47,785 nucleotides of DNA from Termitomyces sp. T153 (GCA_018296165.2 JACKQL020000210.1:1-47785); one strand, 5' to 3'. Counted from the first letter of the stretch, positions 22,201-33,054 are shown. The notes: generated by a model from the letters alone, not told the origin. Translations and numbers: made by a program.

Positions 22201-24250
22201 TCTCACCAGATGGGAAGTCCATTGTCTCTGGCTCATATGACAAATCTGTGAGGGTATGGGATGCCTCCAGTAGTGCACAGTTGCAGGAATTACATGGCCA
22301 CACTGGGTCTGTCACATCTGTTGCATTCTTGCCAGATGGCAAGGTCACTGTCTCTACTTCAAATGATAATTCTATGAGGGTGTGGGATGCCTCCAATGGT
22401 GCACAGTTGCAGGAATTACATGGCCACACTGGCTCTGTCACATCTGTTGCATTCTCACCAGATGGGAAGTCCATTGTCTCTGGCTCAGATGACAAATCTG
22501 TGAGGGTGTGGGATGCCTCCAATGGTGCACAGTTGCAGGAATTAAATGGCCACACCAACTGGGTCACATCTGTTGCATTCTCACCAGATGGGAAGTCCAT
22601 TGTCTCTGGCTCATATGATGAATCTGTGAGGGTGTGGGAGGCCTCCAGTGATGCACAGTTGCAGGAATTAAATGGCCACACTGACTGGGTCACATCTGTT
22701 GCATTCTCACCAGATAGAAAGTCTATTGTCTCTGGCTCATATGACAGATCTGTGAGGGTGTGGGATGCCTCTAGTGGTGCCCAGTTGCAGGCATTAGATG
22801 GTCACACTGACCTTGTCACATCTGTTGCATTCTCACCAGATGGGAAGTCCATTGTCTCTGGCTCATATGACAAATCTGTGAGGGTATGGGATGCCTCCAG
22901 TAGTGCACAGTTGCAGGAATTACATGGCCACACTGGGTCTGTCACATCTGTTGCATTCTTGCCAGATGGCAAGGTCACTGTCTCTACTTCAAATGATAAT
23001 TCTATGAGGGTGTGGGATGCCTCCAATGGTGCACAGTTGCAGGAATTACATGGCCACACTGGCTCTGTCACATCTGTTGCATTCTCACCAGATGGAAAGT
23101 CCATTGTCTCTGGCTCAGATGATGAATCTGTGAGGGTGTGGGATGCCTCCAGTGGTGCACAGTTGCTGAAATTAAAGGGACACACTGTCTGTATCACATC
23201 TGTTGCATTCTCATCAGATGGGAAGTCCATTGTCTCTGGGTCATATGATGAATCTGTGAGGGTGTGGGATGCCTCCAGTGGTGCACAGTTGCAGGAATTA
23301 CATGGCCACACTGGGTCTGTCACATCTGTTGCATTCTTGCCAGATGGCAAGGTCACTGTCTCTACTTCAAATGATAATTCTATGAGGGTGTGGGATGCCT
23401 CCAATGGTGCACAGTTGCAGGAATTACATGGCCACACTGGCTCTGTCACATCTGTTGCATTCTCACCAGATGGGAAGTCCATTGTCTCTGGCTCAGATGA
23501 CAAATCTGTGAGGGTGTGGGATGCCTCCAATGGTGCACAGTTGCAGGAATTAAATGGCCACACCAACTGGGTCACATCTGTTGCATTCTCACCAGATGGG
23601 AAGTCCATTGTCTCTGGCTCATATGATGAATCTGTGAGGGTGTGGGAGGCCTCCAGTGATGCACAGTTGCAGGAATTAAATGGCCACACTGACTGGGTCA
23701 CATCTGTTGCATTCTCACCAGATAGAAAGTCTATTGTCTCTGGCTCATATGACAGATCTGTGAGGGTGTGGGATGCCTCTAGTGGTGCCCAGTTGCAGGC
23801 ATTAGATGGTCACACTGACCTTGTCACATCTGTTGCATTCTCACCAGATGGGAAGTCCATTGTCTCTGGCTCATATGACAAATCTGTGAGGGTATGGGAT
23901 GCCTCCAGTAGTGCACAGTTGCAGGAATTACATGGCCACACTGGGTCTGTCACATCTGTTGCATTCTTGCCAGATGGCAAGGTCACTGTCTCTACTTCAA
24001 ATGATAATTCTATGAGGGTGTGGGATGCCTCCAATGGTGCACAGTTGCAGGAATTACATGGCCACACTGGCTCTGTCACATCTGTTGCATTCTCACCAGA
24101 TGGAAAGTCCATTGTCTCTGGCTCAGATGATGAATCTGTGAGGGTGTGGGATGCCTCCAGTGGTGCACAGTTGCTGAAATTAAAGGGACACACTGTCTGT
24201 ATCACATCTGTTGCATTCTCATCAGATGGATTCTATGAGGGTGTGGGATA
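19296..24250 (+). repeat. Array of 40 WD40 repeats in register (126 bp each)
   Basis: Units of exactly 42 codons repeat without any indel: 39 complete units plus one cut by a 29-bp deletion. The consensus is GHT..VTSVAFSPDGKSIVSGS.D.SVRVWDAS.GAQLQEL. Variation concentrates at the two residues after GHT (NW, DW, GS, DR, DL, NC, VC), the residue before GHT (N, K, T, H, D, I), Y/D/F in GS.D, K/E/N/R before S, and N/S/I after DAS. A variant unit with LPDGKVTVSTSNDNSM recurs. At seven blades per ring this would make five to six propellers. The single-frame ORF from 19218 to 24251 has no stop although the rest of the gene is broken. Confidence 0.95.
20763..24229 (+). repeat. 1008-bp higher-order repeat within the WD40 array
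   Basis: Blocks of eight WD40 units recur. The marker GCCCAGTTGCAGGCATTAGA occurs at 20763, 21771, 22779 and 23787, spacing exactly 1008 bp. Blocks 1 and 2 share the same unit order (DL, DL, NC, DW, GS, GS, NW, DW after GHT). Block 3 has a different order that includes the VCI unit, and block 4 repeats the start of block 3. This points to segmental duplication by unequal exchange or gene conversion. Confidence 0.9.
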
Positions 24251-24462
24251 GTCAATATGCTACATGGAAGTGTGCACATGATGATTGGATAGTGTTTACC
24301 CCTACTACACATCAATTAATGTGGGTTCCTGAAGATGTTCAAACAACATTACACCTCCCAATCAATACTCTCATTATTTCATCTTCTTCCTCTTATCATA
24401 TGGATTTTGTATCATGCAAATTTGGAGAAGATTGGGCACAATGTTATGTCCCTTTCTTCTGA

Positions 24463-25004
24463 TATATTCTCTGATGCTTCCATCTATGATCTTTCATTAA
24501 CTGCACAAATCAATAAATCCCTGACTAACATAGCAATTATATTGTTCTGTTAAATAAATTTATCAAATGTTCCTGCTGTTTACTGGTTTCCTTTGTCATT
24601 CCTTTTAAAAGGCAGAATGTACATTCACCCATCATGAGTCTATTTTATGAACTGATCTCTTGATCTAAATGTCATGAAACAGTAGCACATAATTGTTATT
24701 ACAGTTGGAGGGTAGTTCAAAGTATCCTTGGAAACTCTGCATATGTAACTGGCTTGTACACCTCTGTGAATTCATAGATTTATGGGAATGTAATATTGGG
24801 TCTCACATAAGAAGGGAAATCTCTGTCATAAGGCAAGTCTCTAGTCTCCTTAGTGCAGGATCTTCCTGTGAGGTTATCTGATCCTCTCTTTAAGCTACTA
24901 TATTGGCCTTGATATAAACAAATATTTAGATTTGACAGCATATAGTGGTTCCTATAGCCACTCCTGTAGATAGGCTGAAAGTACCTCACCCAATGTGAGG
25001 CCAT
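24463..25004. other. Downstream flank of the NLR-like pseudogene
   Basis: AT-rich, CpG-poor, no coding frame of note. It ends at the target-site copy GCCAT of the solo LTR. Confidence 0.5.
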
Positions 25005-25469
25005 TGTGAGGGGAACAAATACTCCATGGGTTGACCCAATAAGAGCAAGCTAGTGCAGGTGATGAGCAAGCATCAAAGGAGCAGAACAGAAGCTAAGAGG
25101 CAGGCAAGGGGTGAGTGCTGCAAGCCAAGCAAGGTGGCAATGCTGGGGTTCTCACAATTGGTTCACCAGATAGACCTGGGGAACACTGCATTTGATTGGT
25201 CAAAGGATATTCTATCCTTATGACTGGCTTATATACTACATTCATGGCTATGCTATGACTAATACTATATGTGGTAAGTGGCCTGGGTATGCTAAGCAGT
25301 AATGACTATCAATATGTCAAAAGCAGAAATAGGGTCCAATGACTACAAAGGGCTGACTAGTACAAGATGAAAGGGGAATATGAGTTGTCAGGCAGCCAGT
25401 CCAGTAATGTACCATGTGGCTAAGCCCAATATAGGGTTGGACTACCCATAGAAGGGTTGTCTCCTTACA
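25005..25469 (-). mobile_element. Solo LTR of the small KH-element family
   Basis: The minus strand matches the LTRs at 32578-33054 and 34165-34641 along its whole length (465 versus 477 bp), starting TGTAAGGAGAC and ending in GGGAACA..CTCACA-type sequence. It is flanked by the perfect 5-bp duplication GCCAT (25000-25004 and 25470-25474). This is a classic solo LTR left by LTR-LTR recombination. A TATATAAG-type promoter box is conserved near 25225. Confidence 0.9.
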
Positions 25470-26424
25470 GCCATCTTATGAAAACAGCCTCAGATCTGGG
25501 TATAATAGGAATCTGCCATGTAGAGTGTCTTGTTTTATGCTTATAAAAGAGAGAGAGAAATGAGAATATGACAAATAAGAAAGTCAGGAGTAAGTGGATT
25601 AGAAGAAATAAAATAAGGAAGAAAGGAGGAAATCAGTGTTTCATAATAGTGCTTCCCAAGGCAATACTGAGAAGAAAATCTGTTATACTATTTCTGGACA
25701 GAATACTACTTAATTACCTGTATTGACAGCACCCTTTGGTGCTGTCCATTTGTTTGTACATATTACATAATGTAAGGCATACTTGTTTCCATGAATCCAT
25801 GATTGATTTAGGCATTTTGCCAAGCTGACAAAGCTTCATGGAGCAACACCTATTGTTTTTCAAAACATCAGAATTTGCCACATTACAACATAATGTGGTC
25901 AGGGAGTGTAGTGATGCCAGAAGGGCTCCTAGCAGCCACTCCTATTAGACTAGTTCTAGCTGGTCTAACTGTTCTTGCTACTTGAAAAACAAAGGTGTTG
26001 TAATGGAGCATTTCCTGAACCTCCTTATTACAGTTATTACCTATTATTTATAATATTTATTATTACTATATTCAACTTTGATTGGCATGCTGCTTATTTA
26101 GTGTACCTATTGCATTACATAAGGCATTGCTTTACTTGCATACCCATAGTACAAAATCATGACAGGTAATTGACTTATGGGTTGTGTATTATAAGCTGTA
26201 AGAACCCTAATGGCAATCTACATTTCTTTCAGTCAAATTTGCATTGACTTGCACACACTATGAAGTGCCAAGCATATTGACCTTCCTTTAGAAGTTCACT
26301 GCCACTAGCAATTATAATGTTCACCTTCTTCACTGGGCACCATCATGACCATCAAGAGTTAAGTGTTTAGTTCTAATGCCAAATGTTCAGTGGATGAGCA
26401 CTGCTTGGAGCTTCATATGAATAA
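25470..26424. other. Non-coding stretch holding a diverged copy of a downstream segment
   Basis: About 25866-25985 resembles 26427-26545 (TTGCCACAT.., CAGCAGCCACTCCTATTAGA and other shared words), so two diverged copies of one segment lie about 560 bp apart. The rest is AT-rich without features I recognise. Confidence 0.5.
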
Positions 26425-26721
26425 ATGGAACTTGCCACATCACTTCATGGTGTGGGTAGAGAGAGCATGGTGATATCAGGAGTGCTTCCAGCAGCTACTC
26501 CTATTAGACCAGCTGTAGCTAGTCTAGGTGGTGTTGCTACTAGAAGCAGAAGAGTGCCATTTGAGAGGCTGTACCCAAAAGTAGAACCTGTGGTGCAGCC
26601 AATGCTTGCAAACAAAAGAAAAAAACCCTTGGTATGTGCCTATGCTGGTGTGAGTGGGAGGACTTGGGTCCTTCTTAGTGAACATGGGAGAACCTCAAGA
26701 ATCTCCTACCATGATTACCCC
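26425..26721 (+). pseudogene. Unrecognised coding fragment cut by the LTR at 26722
   Basis: An open plus frame from ATG 26425 runs into the LTR edge after YHDYPC. Its composition (RSRRVPFERLYPKVEP..., KRKKPLVCAYAGVSGRTWV) looks like real protein rather than a shadow. I do not recognise it. An in-frame continuation on the other side of the K insertion (MPLQRMVENCKSQEP at 45565 on) is conceivable. Confidence 0.35.
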
Positions 26722-27772
26722 TGTCAGGTCCCACTGACTATGGGGGCTCAGCTACACTGGTGGGTCCTTACTAGGCAGATGTGATGTCCTGTGCTCATAA
26801 TCTAGCATTTCATCAGTGGGATGAATGATAGGAACTTGTGGATGGAAGCCAAGAGAAGCAGTCCAAGCAAGTCTGGAGTGGTACAGGGAAATCTAAGACC
26901 AAGTATATCAAATGTTGGGCTTGGGTGGGCATTAGAAACAAGTTTGTAGGTGCACAAATACATTGTGGGGTAAGTGGAGGCTTTGCAAACAATGGGAGTG
27001 GAGCTGGAATTTGATGGGGGATCAATCAAGACTGATGGATTCTGGAACCAAGCAAAAGGTGAGGTCCAGAGTTGTTGTAGGAATGTTTGAAGGTTGTAGC
27101 ATATGTGCAGAGTTCATAATGATGTCAGAGAAGAAAGAGACTTAGAGAAACAAAGAAAACAGAGACAGTCAAGGCAAGATAGAGACAAGATGAGATGGAA
27201 CTGAGAAAAGGAAATAGATTTGAGACTGAAAAAATAGAGATGGGAACAAAAGAAACATGAGACACAAGTAATCAGTTAATGCAATATCAGGACTAAGGTA
27301 ATGAATGCAACTCTATGTTGTTATATACTGACTACTGGACCTTCTCTGGGGTTTGAGGTGGCAATAGTGGGGCTCATTGGAGCTACATGGAGTGGATAGG
27401 TGTCAGTTCTGATTGGGGGGTGGGCTGCAGTGATATTGTGATGCAGATGTGGCCCATTCTGCAGTTGTTGAGGAGCTCCAGAGGGGTTGCATGGGTTGTG
27501 GAATTGGTCAAACAATGTGTGTTGGAGTCAGGGGTTGTGTTGGAGGAGCTTGGGGGCCTTGTAAGTAAGAGGGGGAGCTGAGGAGGCCCACAGGGGATGT
27601 GTCAGAGTTTGCCAGGGGGTCATTGGAGTTTGCTAAGGAAGTACTGGACTTGGCTAGGGCAGGCACCATGGGTCAACAAAGGTTGAGGTGAGTTGGGGAA
27701 GCATTGGGGAGTGCTCCAGGAAAGCAGGGTGACTTAGGAGGAACTTTAGAGGTGTGAGAGTGAGTCATGACA
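26722..27772 (-). repeat. 3' LTR of chromovirus K (1051 bp)
   Basis: The plus strand starts TGTCAGGTCCCACTGAC and ends GAGTCATGACA, so the LTR reads TGTCATGAC..GACCTGACA on its own strand. It nearly matches 44514-45564 base for base. A TATATAAC-like box lies near 27320 (minus). The adjoining 27773-27785 is pyrimidine-rich on the plus strand, fitting a polypurine tract. Confidence 0.85.
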
Positions 27773-27785
27773 TCATGCCTCCTTC
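27773..27785 (-). other. Probable polypurine tract of K
   Basis: Minus strand GAAGGAGGCATGA abuts the 3' LTR. This is where plus-strand DNA synthesis would be primed. It is short and imperfect. Confidence 0.4.
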
Positions 27786-27859
27786 AGCATTGAGACTCTT
27801 GAGATGTGGGATGGGAGTTGGGGATTGGTAGGGGCATGGGAATCAAAGCATAAGCAATA

Positions 27860-29730
27860 TTGATCAAATCTGCAGCTGTGGCAGTGTGGGTAACAAGGTC
27901 AAAGCAGGATTGTCACTCATCAAGAAGACTTTTTGAGAAATTAAAAGGGCCAGAATGCACTCTGGGGCCTCCAGATTTCACCCATGTCTTCCTCCACCTG
28001 CTCTCCTGCAGTGTCCAGGTCTCCTCCCTCATTATCCAGTTCTCCCTCCTCCAAAGAGTCCAATGGATGTTAGGATTGCCAGCAAGTCAAGGCAATGTAC
28101 TATAATTGTGAGTGTGATTCTGTTTCTTGTATTCCAGAATTACTGACTAATCTTTGACAGAGTTGTCCATGGCCATTGCAGGCCTCTCAGAGCTTTTGTC
28201 AGGCAGAGCACAGTTGGCAGTGGGGGCAGCCCCCACCTTGCATTCTAGGCCTGGCCTTGGTCTGAGAGTAGTCCAGCCTGTTCCTGCAGCTTTCAGAGTT
28301 GTGCAGGTGGAGGTAATGCTAGAGCAATTTGTGGAGGCCATGGGGCAGGCAAGGAGTCCTCTAACCCTTGAGTGGTGTCAGGTGGTGGCTCCAGTGAGTA
28401 ATTGGTACAATATTGCATTCTCAGAGCTAACCCATTCTCATAGTGCATGTCCTGCACCTGGTGGGGCAAGCAATGTGAGTTTGAGAAGCCCATGCTGGGG
28501 TTGTGGCAGAACATGTCAGTGTGTCTCCCATGTTGCTTGTGGCACAAAAAGTGCTCTGTTATGTTGAGTTGGCATGCTGCCTGTGTTGTGGTGGAGCAAT
28601 GTTGGGATCAAGAGTGAGTCATAGTGCAGCTGGAGGAAGGGCAGAGGGGCAGAGTGTTGGGGCAGGGTTCCAGGGTAGAGGGTAGAGGTAGTGCAGAGCA
28701 ATCAACAATGAAGATCAGGCCCCTGCAGGGCATGTGGAGGGAGGGGGCTCCCTTGACACATGACAAGGGTAAGTAGAGAGTGTCCCCATCACTGGAGGTG
28801 GGGCCAAGTAAGTGGGCACAGGGTGAGCAGGCAATGGCAGGGCCTCCAGGCTCCCAGGTGTACTCCCTGAGGTGTGGGGATCCCATGGAGCAGTCCACAG
28901 AAAGATTGTGGTTGACTGCTGAGGCCTTTATACATTGCTGGGTTAAGAGATTAGAGCAATCATTGGCAACCCACAAGGAGGAGGTTCAAAAGTTTAAAGA
29001 GAATTGAGATGCAATGTGGAGGGAGCAGGATGAGGCACAGAGTGATAGGAATGTGGCACAGAGGGATAACAATGTGGCCATGGGCATGGCCACAGAGCAG
29101 TTGTCCCAACTCCAGGGGTTGCAGGTATGGATGGAGCAGTTGTAGGCATGGGCAGAGATGGTGGAGATGGGGGCACAAGCAAGCCAGAGGGCCCATGCAG
29201 AGGTACCCCGGGCAGTTGCAGAAGTAGTAAGGAGGTGGGAGGTGTGGCTTGCCAACAAGGCAGCTTTGGGGCAGCAGGGAATTCTTCATAAGTTAATCCT
29301 ATTTCTTCTCCTTTCTGCTATCCTGATGTATCCTAGTAGACTGGGCCTAGAAGCATTGAATTCTCCTGGACAGAGCATTGGTGGTGCTCATGTCCATCCA
29401 CAATGGGCTGTTGAGGATGCCCAGAGATCTTCTGCTAGAGCTGGGGCAAAGCATAAGGCAGATGGGGTGTTTACTGGCAGGGCACCATTGGAGAGCAATA
29501 GTGGAACCCAGAGCATGGTGGAAGGTGGCAATGGACATTGGGGAACCTCTTCTGAACCACCTGAACATCCTGGCAGTGGTGTTGGCCCAGCTGGAGGTGG
29601 ATCTAGTGGGGAGGATAGTGGGAGTGAGGTCAGAGAGGAAGGGAAATTAGGGGATTTTCTTGGACTTGCAATCTATGCTGGACCCATCATGCTTGTCATA
29701 TTGTGTAATCTGTGTAGCATATACATATGA
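27860..29730 (+). pseudogene. Antisense accessory ORF: Cys-rich, coiled coil, acidic tail with membrane-like end
   Basis: It lies on the strand opposite to pol, between the chromodomain and the 3' LTR. Visible parts: an N-terminal basic and Pro-rich region (27860-28140); a Cys-rich stretch near 28490-28600 (CWGCGRTC and following); a coiled-coil section 28780-29280 (EQSLATHKEEVQKFKEN..MWREQDEAQSDRNVAQRDN, one frame with TGA 29005 and TAG near 29143); a probable 45-nt intron near 29292-29336; an acidic, Gly/Ser-rich tail and a final hydrophobic helix LAIYAGPIMLVILCNLC. The stops fit CGA and CAG changing to TGA and TAG. The frame is clear only from 28780 on. No known family is recognised; it could be a captured host gene or an additional ORF of the element. 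Confidence 0.5.
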
Positions 29731-29863
29731 CTTCTTGAACCTTCAGCCTGGGCAGTTGAGCTCTTTTTTAGTTTTTAAGTGAGGGGGGTAGAAAGAAAAA
29801 ACATATAGAGGGTACTTGTGAGAGTTGAATTCCTAATAAGTCTAAAGGCAGAGATTATGCTGA
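29731..29863. other. Short non-coding spacer between the antisense ORF and K pol
   Basis: It includes a plus-strand purine run GTGAGGGGGGTAGAAAGAAA near 29780-29800, with no frame. It separates two convergent coding units. Confidence 0.4.
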
Positions 29864-31445
29864 CTAATGCCATCTGTGTCTGCTAGTCCCAGGGATTCCA
29901 GAGCTTAGTGGGGTGTTGTCAATAGAAGTTCTGGAGTTTGGTGAGGGCTCTGTCAAGGTTTTTTTGGGGCTCCCAAGTGTTGTCCTCAGGCACATAGCTC
30001 TTCTAATGAACCAAGTATTGGGGTTGGCTGCAGACCAAGCAGGAGTCAATGATCTGTTTGACCTTGCAGTGATATTTGTCCTTGGCTTTGACAGAGGATG
30101 GTCAACTGAGGCATTGCCCAGGGAAGGGGTCCAGAGCATGTTCTTTGAGGAGGTGCACATGGAACACAGGGTGGAGGCCCTTCAAGCCCAGAGGTAGGTC
30201 AAGCTTATAGGCATGCATGGAGATCTTCTAGAGGACTTTGAAGGGGTAAAGTCATTTGTAATTGAGCTTGACAGAGGGCCTCCAGGTTTTGAGGTTTTGT
30301 CAATCAAGCTAAACCAGGGTGCCAGGGGGCCAGTCAGGAGTAGGATTTTGTTGAGCATTGGCATGTTTGGAGTATGCTTGATTGGCAGTGTTGATTTTGT
30401 TCTGGAGAAACTGGTGAAGGGATCAGAGGTCTTCAGCAACTTTGTGAGCAATGTGGGAGGGGATATCTGTGAGGGATAGCATGAGTTAGGAGTTGTAGCC
30501 CTTGTTGGCATAGAAGGGGGAAACTCTGGTGGCAGAATGAGGTGTGTTGTTGTAGGTAAACTCAGTGAGGGGGAGTTCTGCATGCCAGTCATTCTGTAAA
30601 TAGTTAATTTAGAAGCAAGGATACTGTTCCAATGTCTAGTTTACTTGTTCTGTCTGTCTGTCAGTCTCCAGATGGTAGGCAGTTAAAAGGTTGGTTTTTA
30701 TTTCAAGTGCCTTGCATAGCAACTTCCAGAAACAGGAGACAAATAGAGGTCTGCAGTTGGAGATGATGTTGTTCAGAAGTCTGTGCTTGGAGAAAACATG
30801 TTCAAGGAATAGTTTAGCAAACTTTGGAGCATTGTCAGTGGTGTGGCAGGGGATGAAGAGGGCTTGCTTAGTGAGGTGGCAGACTATGACAAGGATTGCA
30901 TCAAAGCCTTTGGAATTGGGGAGTTCAACAATGTGATCCATTGAGATCAAGGACTAGGGGCACTGACCAATGAGGAGGGGTTTCAGCAGTCCATGAGGGC
31001 AGTGGTGAGGTACTTTGGCTTGGAGGCAAGATTTGCATGCCCTGACATATTGTGTGACATCCTTCTTCATTCCTAGCCAAAAGTAAGTCTGGGAGAGGAG
31101 CTGGAGAATCTTATGGATTCCTAAGTGCCTGCAGAATTTGTGGTTCTGGTATTGCTGGAGTATGTCAAGATAAATGGACTTGTGGTCTGGAGCATAGATT
31201 TGTCCACTTCAGAGTAGGAGGTGGTGGTCCAGAGACAGCATGAAGGGGTTATCAGCATTTGACTCATCAGCAGAGTTGTTGCAGGGGTTGTTCTGAGTGA
31301 AGAAGGAGTCTGAGGGTGAATTTTTGATTTGGTGGAGGATTCCTTCTTCATCCAAAATCAGCACAATATGCAAATGTTCAGGGGGGCTTACCACTTGATG
31401 GTTGAATGTGTTCCACTTAGCTTTAAATGACTTCTTTGAATACAC
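29864..31445 (-). pseudogene. K integrase with C-terminal chromodomain, decayed
   Basis: The integrase core is clearest at 30950-30636 (minus). The first acidic residue is present (SMDHIVELP). The second, normally in a SDRG-like motif, reads SNCR (Asp to Asn, near 30750-30758). The Glu of TDRQTEQVN is present. So the D,D,E triad is D,N,E and the enzyme is dead. Further on come a GLHPVF-type linker and a chromodomain with EDNTWEP (about 29968-29988) and a QNFY..HP end, which makes this a chromovirus: chromodomains target integration to modified histones. Many TGA/TAG stops interrupt the frame. Confidence 0.8.
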
Positions 31446-31512
31446 ATTGGACCTCCAAGTGAGTGCATCAGGCTTTGTGCTGAGTTGCCTGGGGTGGTAA
31501 TGGATGGTGAAG

Positions 31513-31938
31513 TCATACTCTGAGAGGGTTTTGGACCATCAAGCTTGGGGGGAGGCTGAGTTGTTTTGTGGTCATGAAGTACTGCAGATTGTTGTGGTCA
31601 GAGTAGACTTGAATGCAGTGCAGAGATCCCTCAATGTAGGCCTGCCACTGATGGAAGGCTTTGATGATTGTGAGGAGTTCTTTGTTGTAGATATTGAAGT
31701 TGATCTCTGCAGGGATCATCAAGCAAGTGTAGAAGGTGATGGGGTGGAGGTCCTTGCCTCTGCTGTTCAACTGGGAGAGTGTTCTGGCAATAGTGTAGTC
31801 AGAGGCATCACATTTGAGTATGATTGGCAGGAAGGAGTTAAAGTGGCAGAGGATCAGGCCAGAGGTGAAGGCCTTCTTAAGGAGGAGGAACATACTCTGG
31901 CACTTGCTGTCCCAGTCCCAAGAGGTGTCTTTCTGCAT
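31513..31938 (-). pseudogene. K RNase H domain
   Basis: A 141-codon open stretch typical of the Ty3/gypsy RT-RNase H connection and RNase H-like fold: SWDWDSKCQSMFLLLKKAFT, the catalytic-Asp context LKCDASDYTIARTLSQ, HPITFYTCLMIPAEINFNIY and YSDHNNLQYF. It degrades element RNA during reverse transcription. It continues from the RT at 32572-31940 and leads into the integrase, separated by stops. Confidence 0.8.
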
Positions 31939-32572
31939 GAGCCAGTTGAGGGGTTTGGTGATTCTGGAGTAGTTGTTGATGAATCAGCAGTAAAAGTTAG
32001 CAAACCTCAGAAATGACTGTACCTCTTTGACATTCTGCAGCAGGGGCCAGCTAAGGATGGCTTTGACCTTGGCAGAGTCCATGCATATGCCATTGGGAGT
32101 GATAATAACTCTGAGGTATTCAACCTCCATCATATGGAATGAGCATTTTTTGGGTTTGGCATGAAAGTGGTATTCCCAGAGTCATTATAGGATGCAGCAG
32201 ACATGCTCCAGATGCTCCTCCAGTGAATTCAAGTAGATCAAGATGTCATCCAGGTATACAATTACAAAGACATTGTTCATGTCATGGAATATATTGTTCA
32301 TGTACTGGAACATGGTTGGGGAGTTAGTCATTCCAAAGGGCATTACTAGATACTCAAAGAGGCCATAGTGGGTGCAAAAGGCAGTCTTCCATTCATGTCT
32401 TAGAGCAATCTGGACATTGTTGTAGCTAGAGCAGAGGTCTATTTTTGTGTAGATCTTGGCACTGTGGAGGTGGTCAACAAGGTCTCCAATCAGTGGAAGA
32501 GGATACCAGTTCTTTTCAGTGACTTTGTTGAGTCCCTGGTAATCTACACAGAGTCAGAGTAACCTGTCCTTC
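31939..32572 (-). pseudogene. K reverse transcriptase, C-terminal part
   Basis: Minus frame with [40 protein letters not shown] and the active site YLDD at 32245-32256, hence an intact catalytic box. It is the continuation of the RT N-terminal part at 34647 onward; the KH element at 32578-34641 splits it in the fingers/palm region just before the DYQGLNK motif. Scattered stops mark decay. Confidence 0.85.
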
Positions 32573-32577
32573 TTCTT

Positions 32578-33054
32578 TGTAAGGGGATGACCCCTTTATG
32601 GGTAACTCCAACTCTATCTGGCCTTAGTCACAGGTATAGCATCATCTCTAGCATATCCAACTGACTGGCTGCCAAGCCCCTACACCCTCCAGACAGTATC
32701 AGTTAGCCCTTCATAGTTATTGGACTCTATTTCTCCTTTTGACATATTGATAGTCATTACTGCTTAGCATACCTGGGCCACTTACCACATATAGCATTAG
32801 TCATAGCATAGCCACAGAGGTAGTATATAAGCTGATCACAAGAATAGAATATTCTTTGACTAATCAATAGCAGTGTTCCCCAGGTCTATCCAGTGAATTG
32901 ACTGTGAGAGCCCCAGCATCATTACTCTAGCTTAGCTTGCTGTGCTTTCCCCTTGTCTGCTTCTTAGCTGCTTCTTGCTCCTTTGATGCTCACTTGTTGC
33001 TTGTGCTCTCTCACTCTAGCTGGGTTTATCCATGGTTGTACTCATCCCCTCACA
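32578..33054 (+). repeat. 5' LTR of the KH element
   Basis: Starts TGTAAGGGGATGA and ends CATCCCCTCACA (imperfect inverted ends). TATATAAG at 32824-32831 is the likely promoter of the ORF. The base after the LTR starts TCTTGATTGGTTCC; I see no standard tRNA-complementary primer site. Confidence 0.9.

Larger units (their letters stand above)
16475..24462 (+). pseudogene. NACHT-WD40 STAND protein (fungal NLR-like, HET-E/R/D class), decayed
   Basis: In fungi such STAND proteins act in allorecognition and cell-death signalling; this role is inferred from the architecture. ATG 16475 opens exon 1 (16475-16577), then a 15-nt exon (16644-16658) and exon 3 from 16712. An N-terminal helical domain follows, with introns near 17205-17259 and 17317-17367. 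The NACHT region holds Walker A GHAGSGKST (17548-17574), Walker B LIVIDALDEIEG (about 17863-17895) and the SRPDP motif. A long helical linker leads to 40 WD40 units (19296-24250) and a conserved tail (24230-24462). Lesions: TAA 16933, TGA 17026, TGA 18476, frameshifts around 18998 and 19050, and a 29-bp deletion at 24229/24230 that shifts the tail out of frame. The stops fit C-to-T changes. The intron after 16848 does not splice in phase, so another indel is possible there. Confidence 0.85.

Noticed and set aside
30182..30592. 136-codon minus frame within K
   Set aside because: A shadow: the true integrase-linker frame, with readable motifs (YNNTPHSAT, GLKGLHPVF), is another minus frame that is broken by stops.
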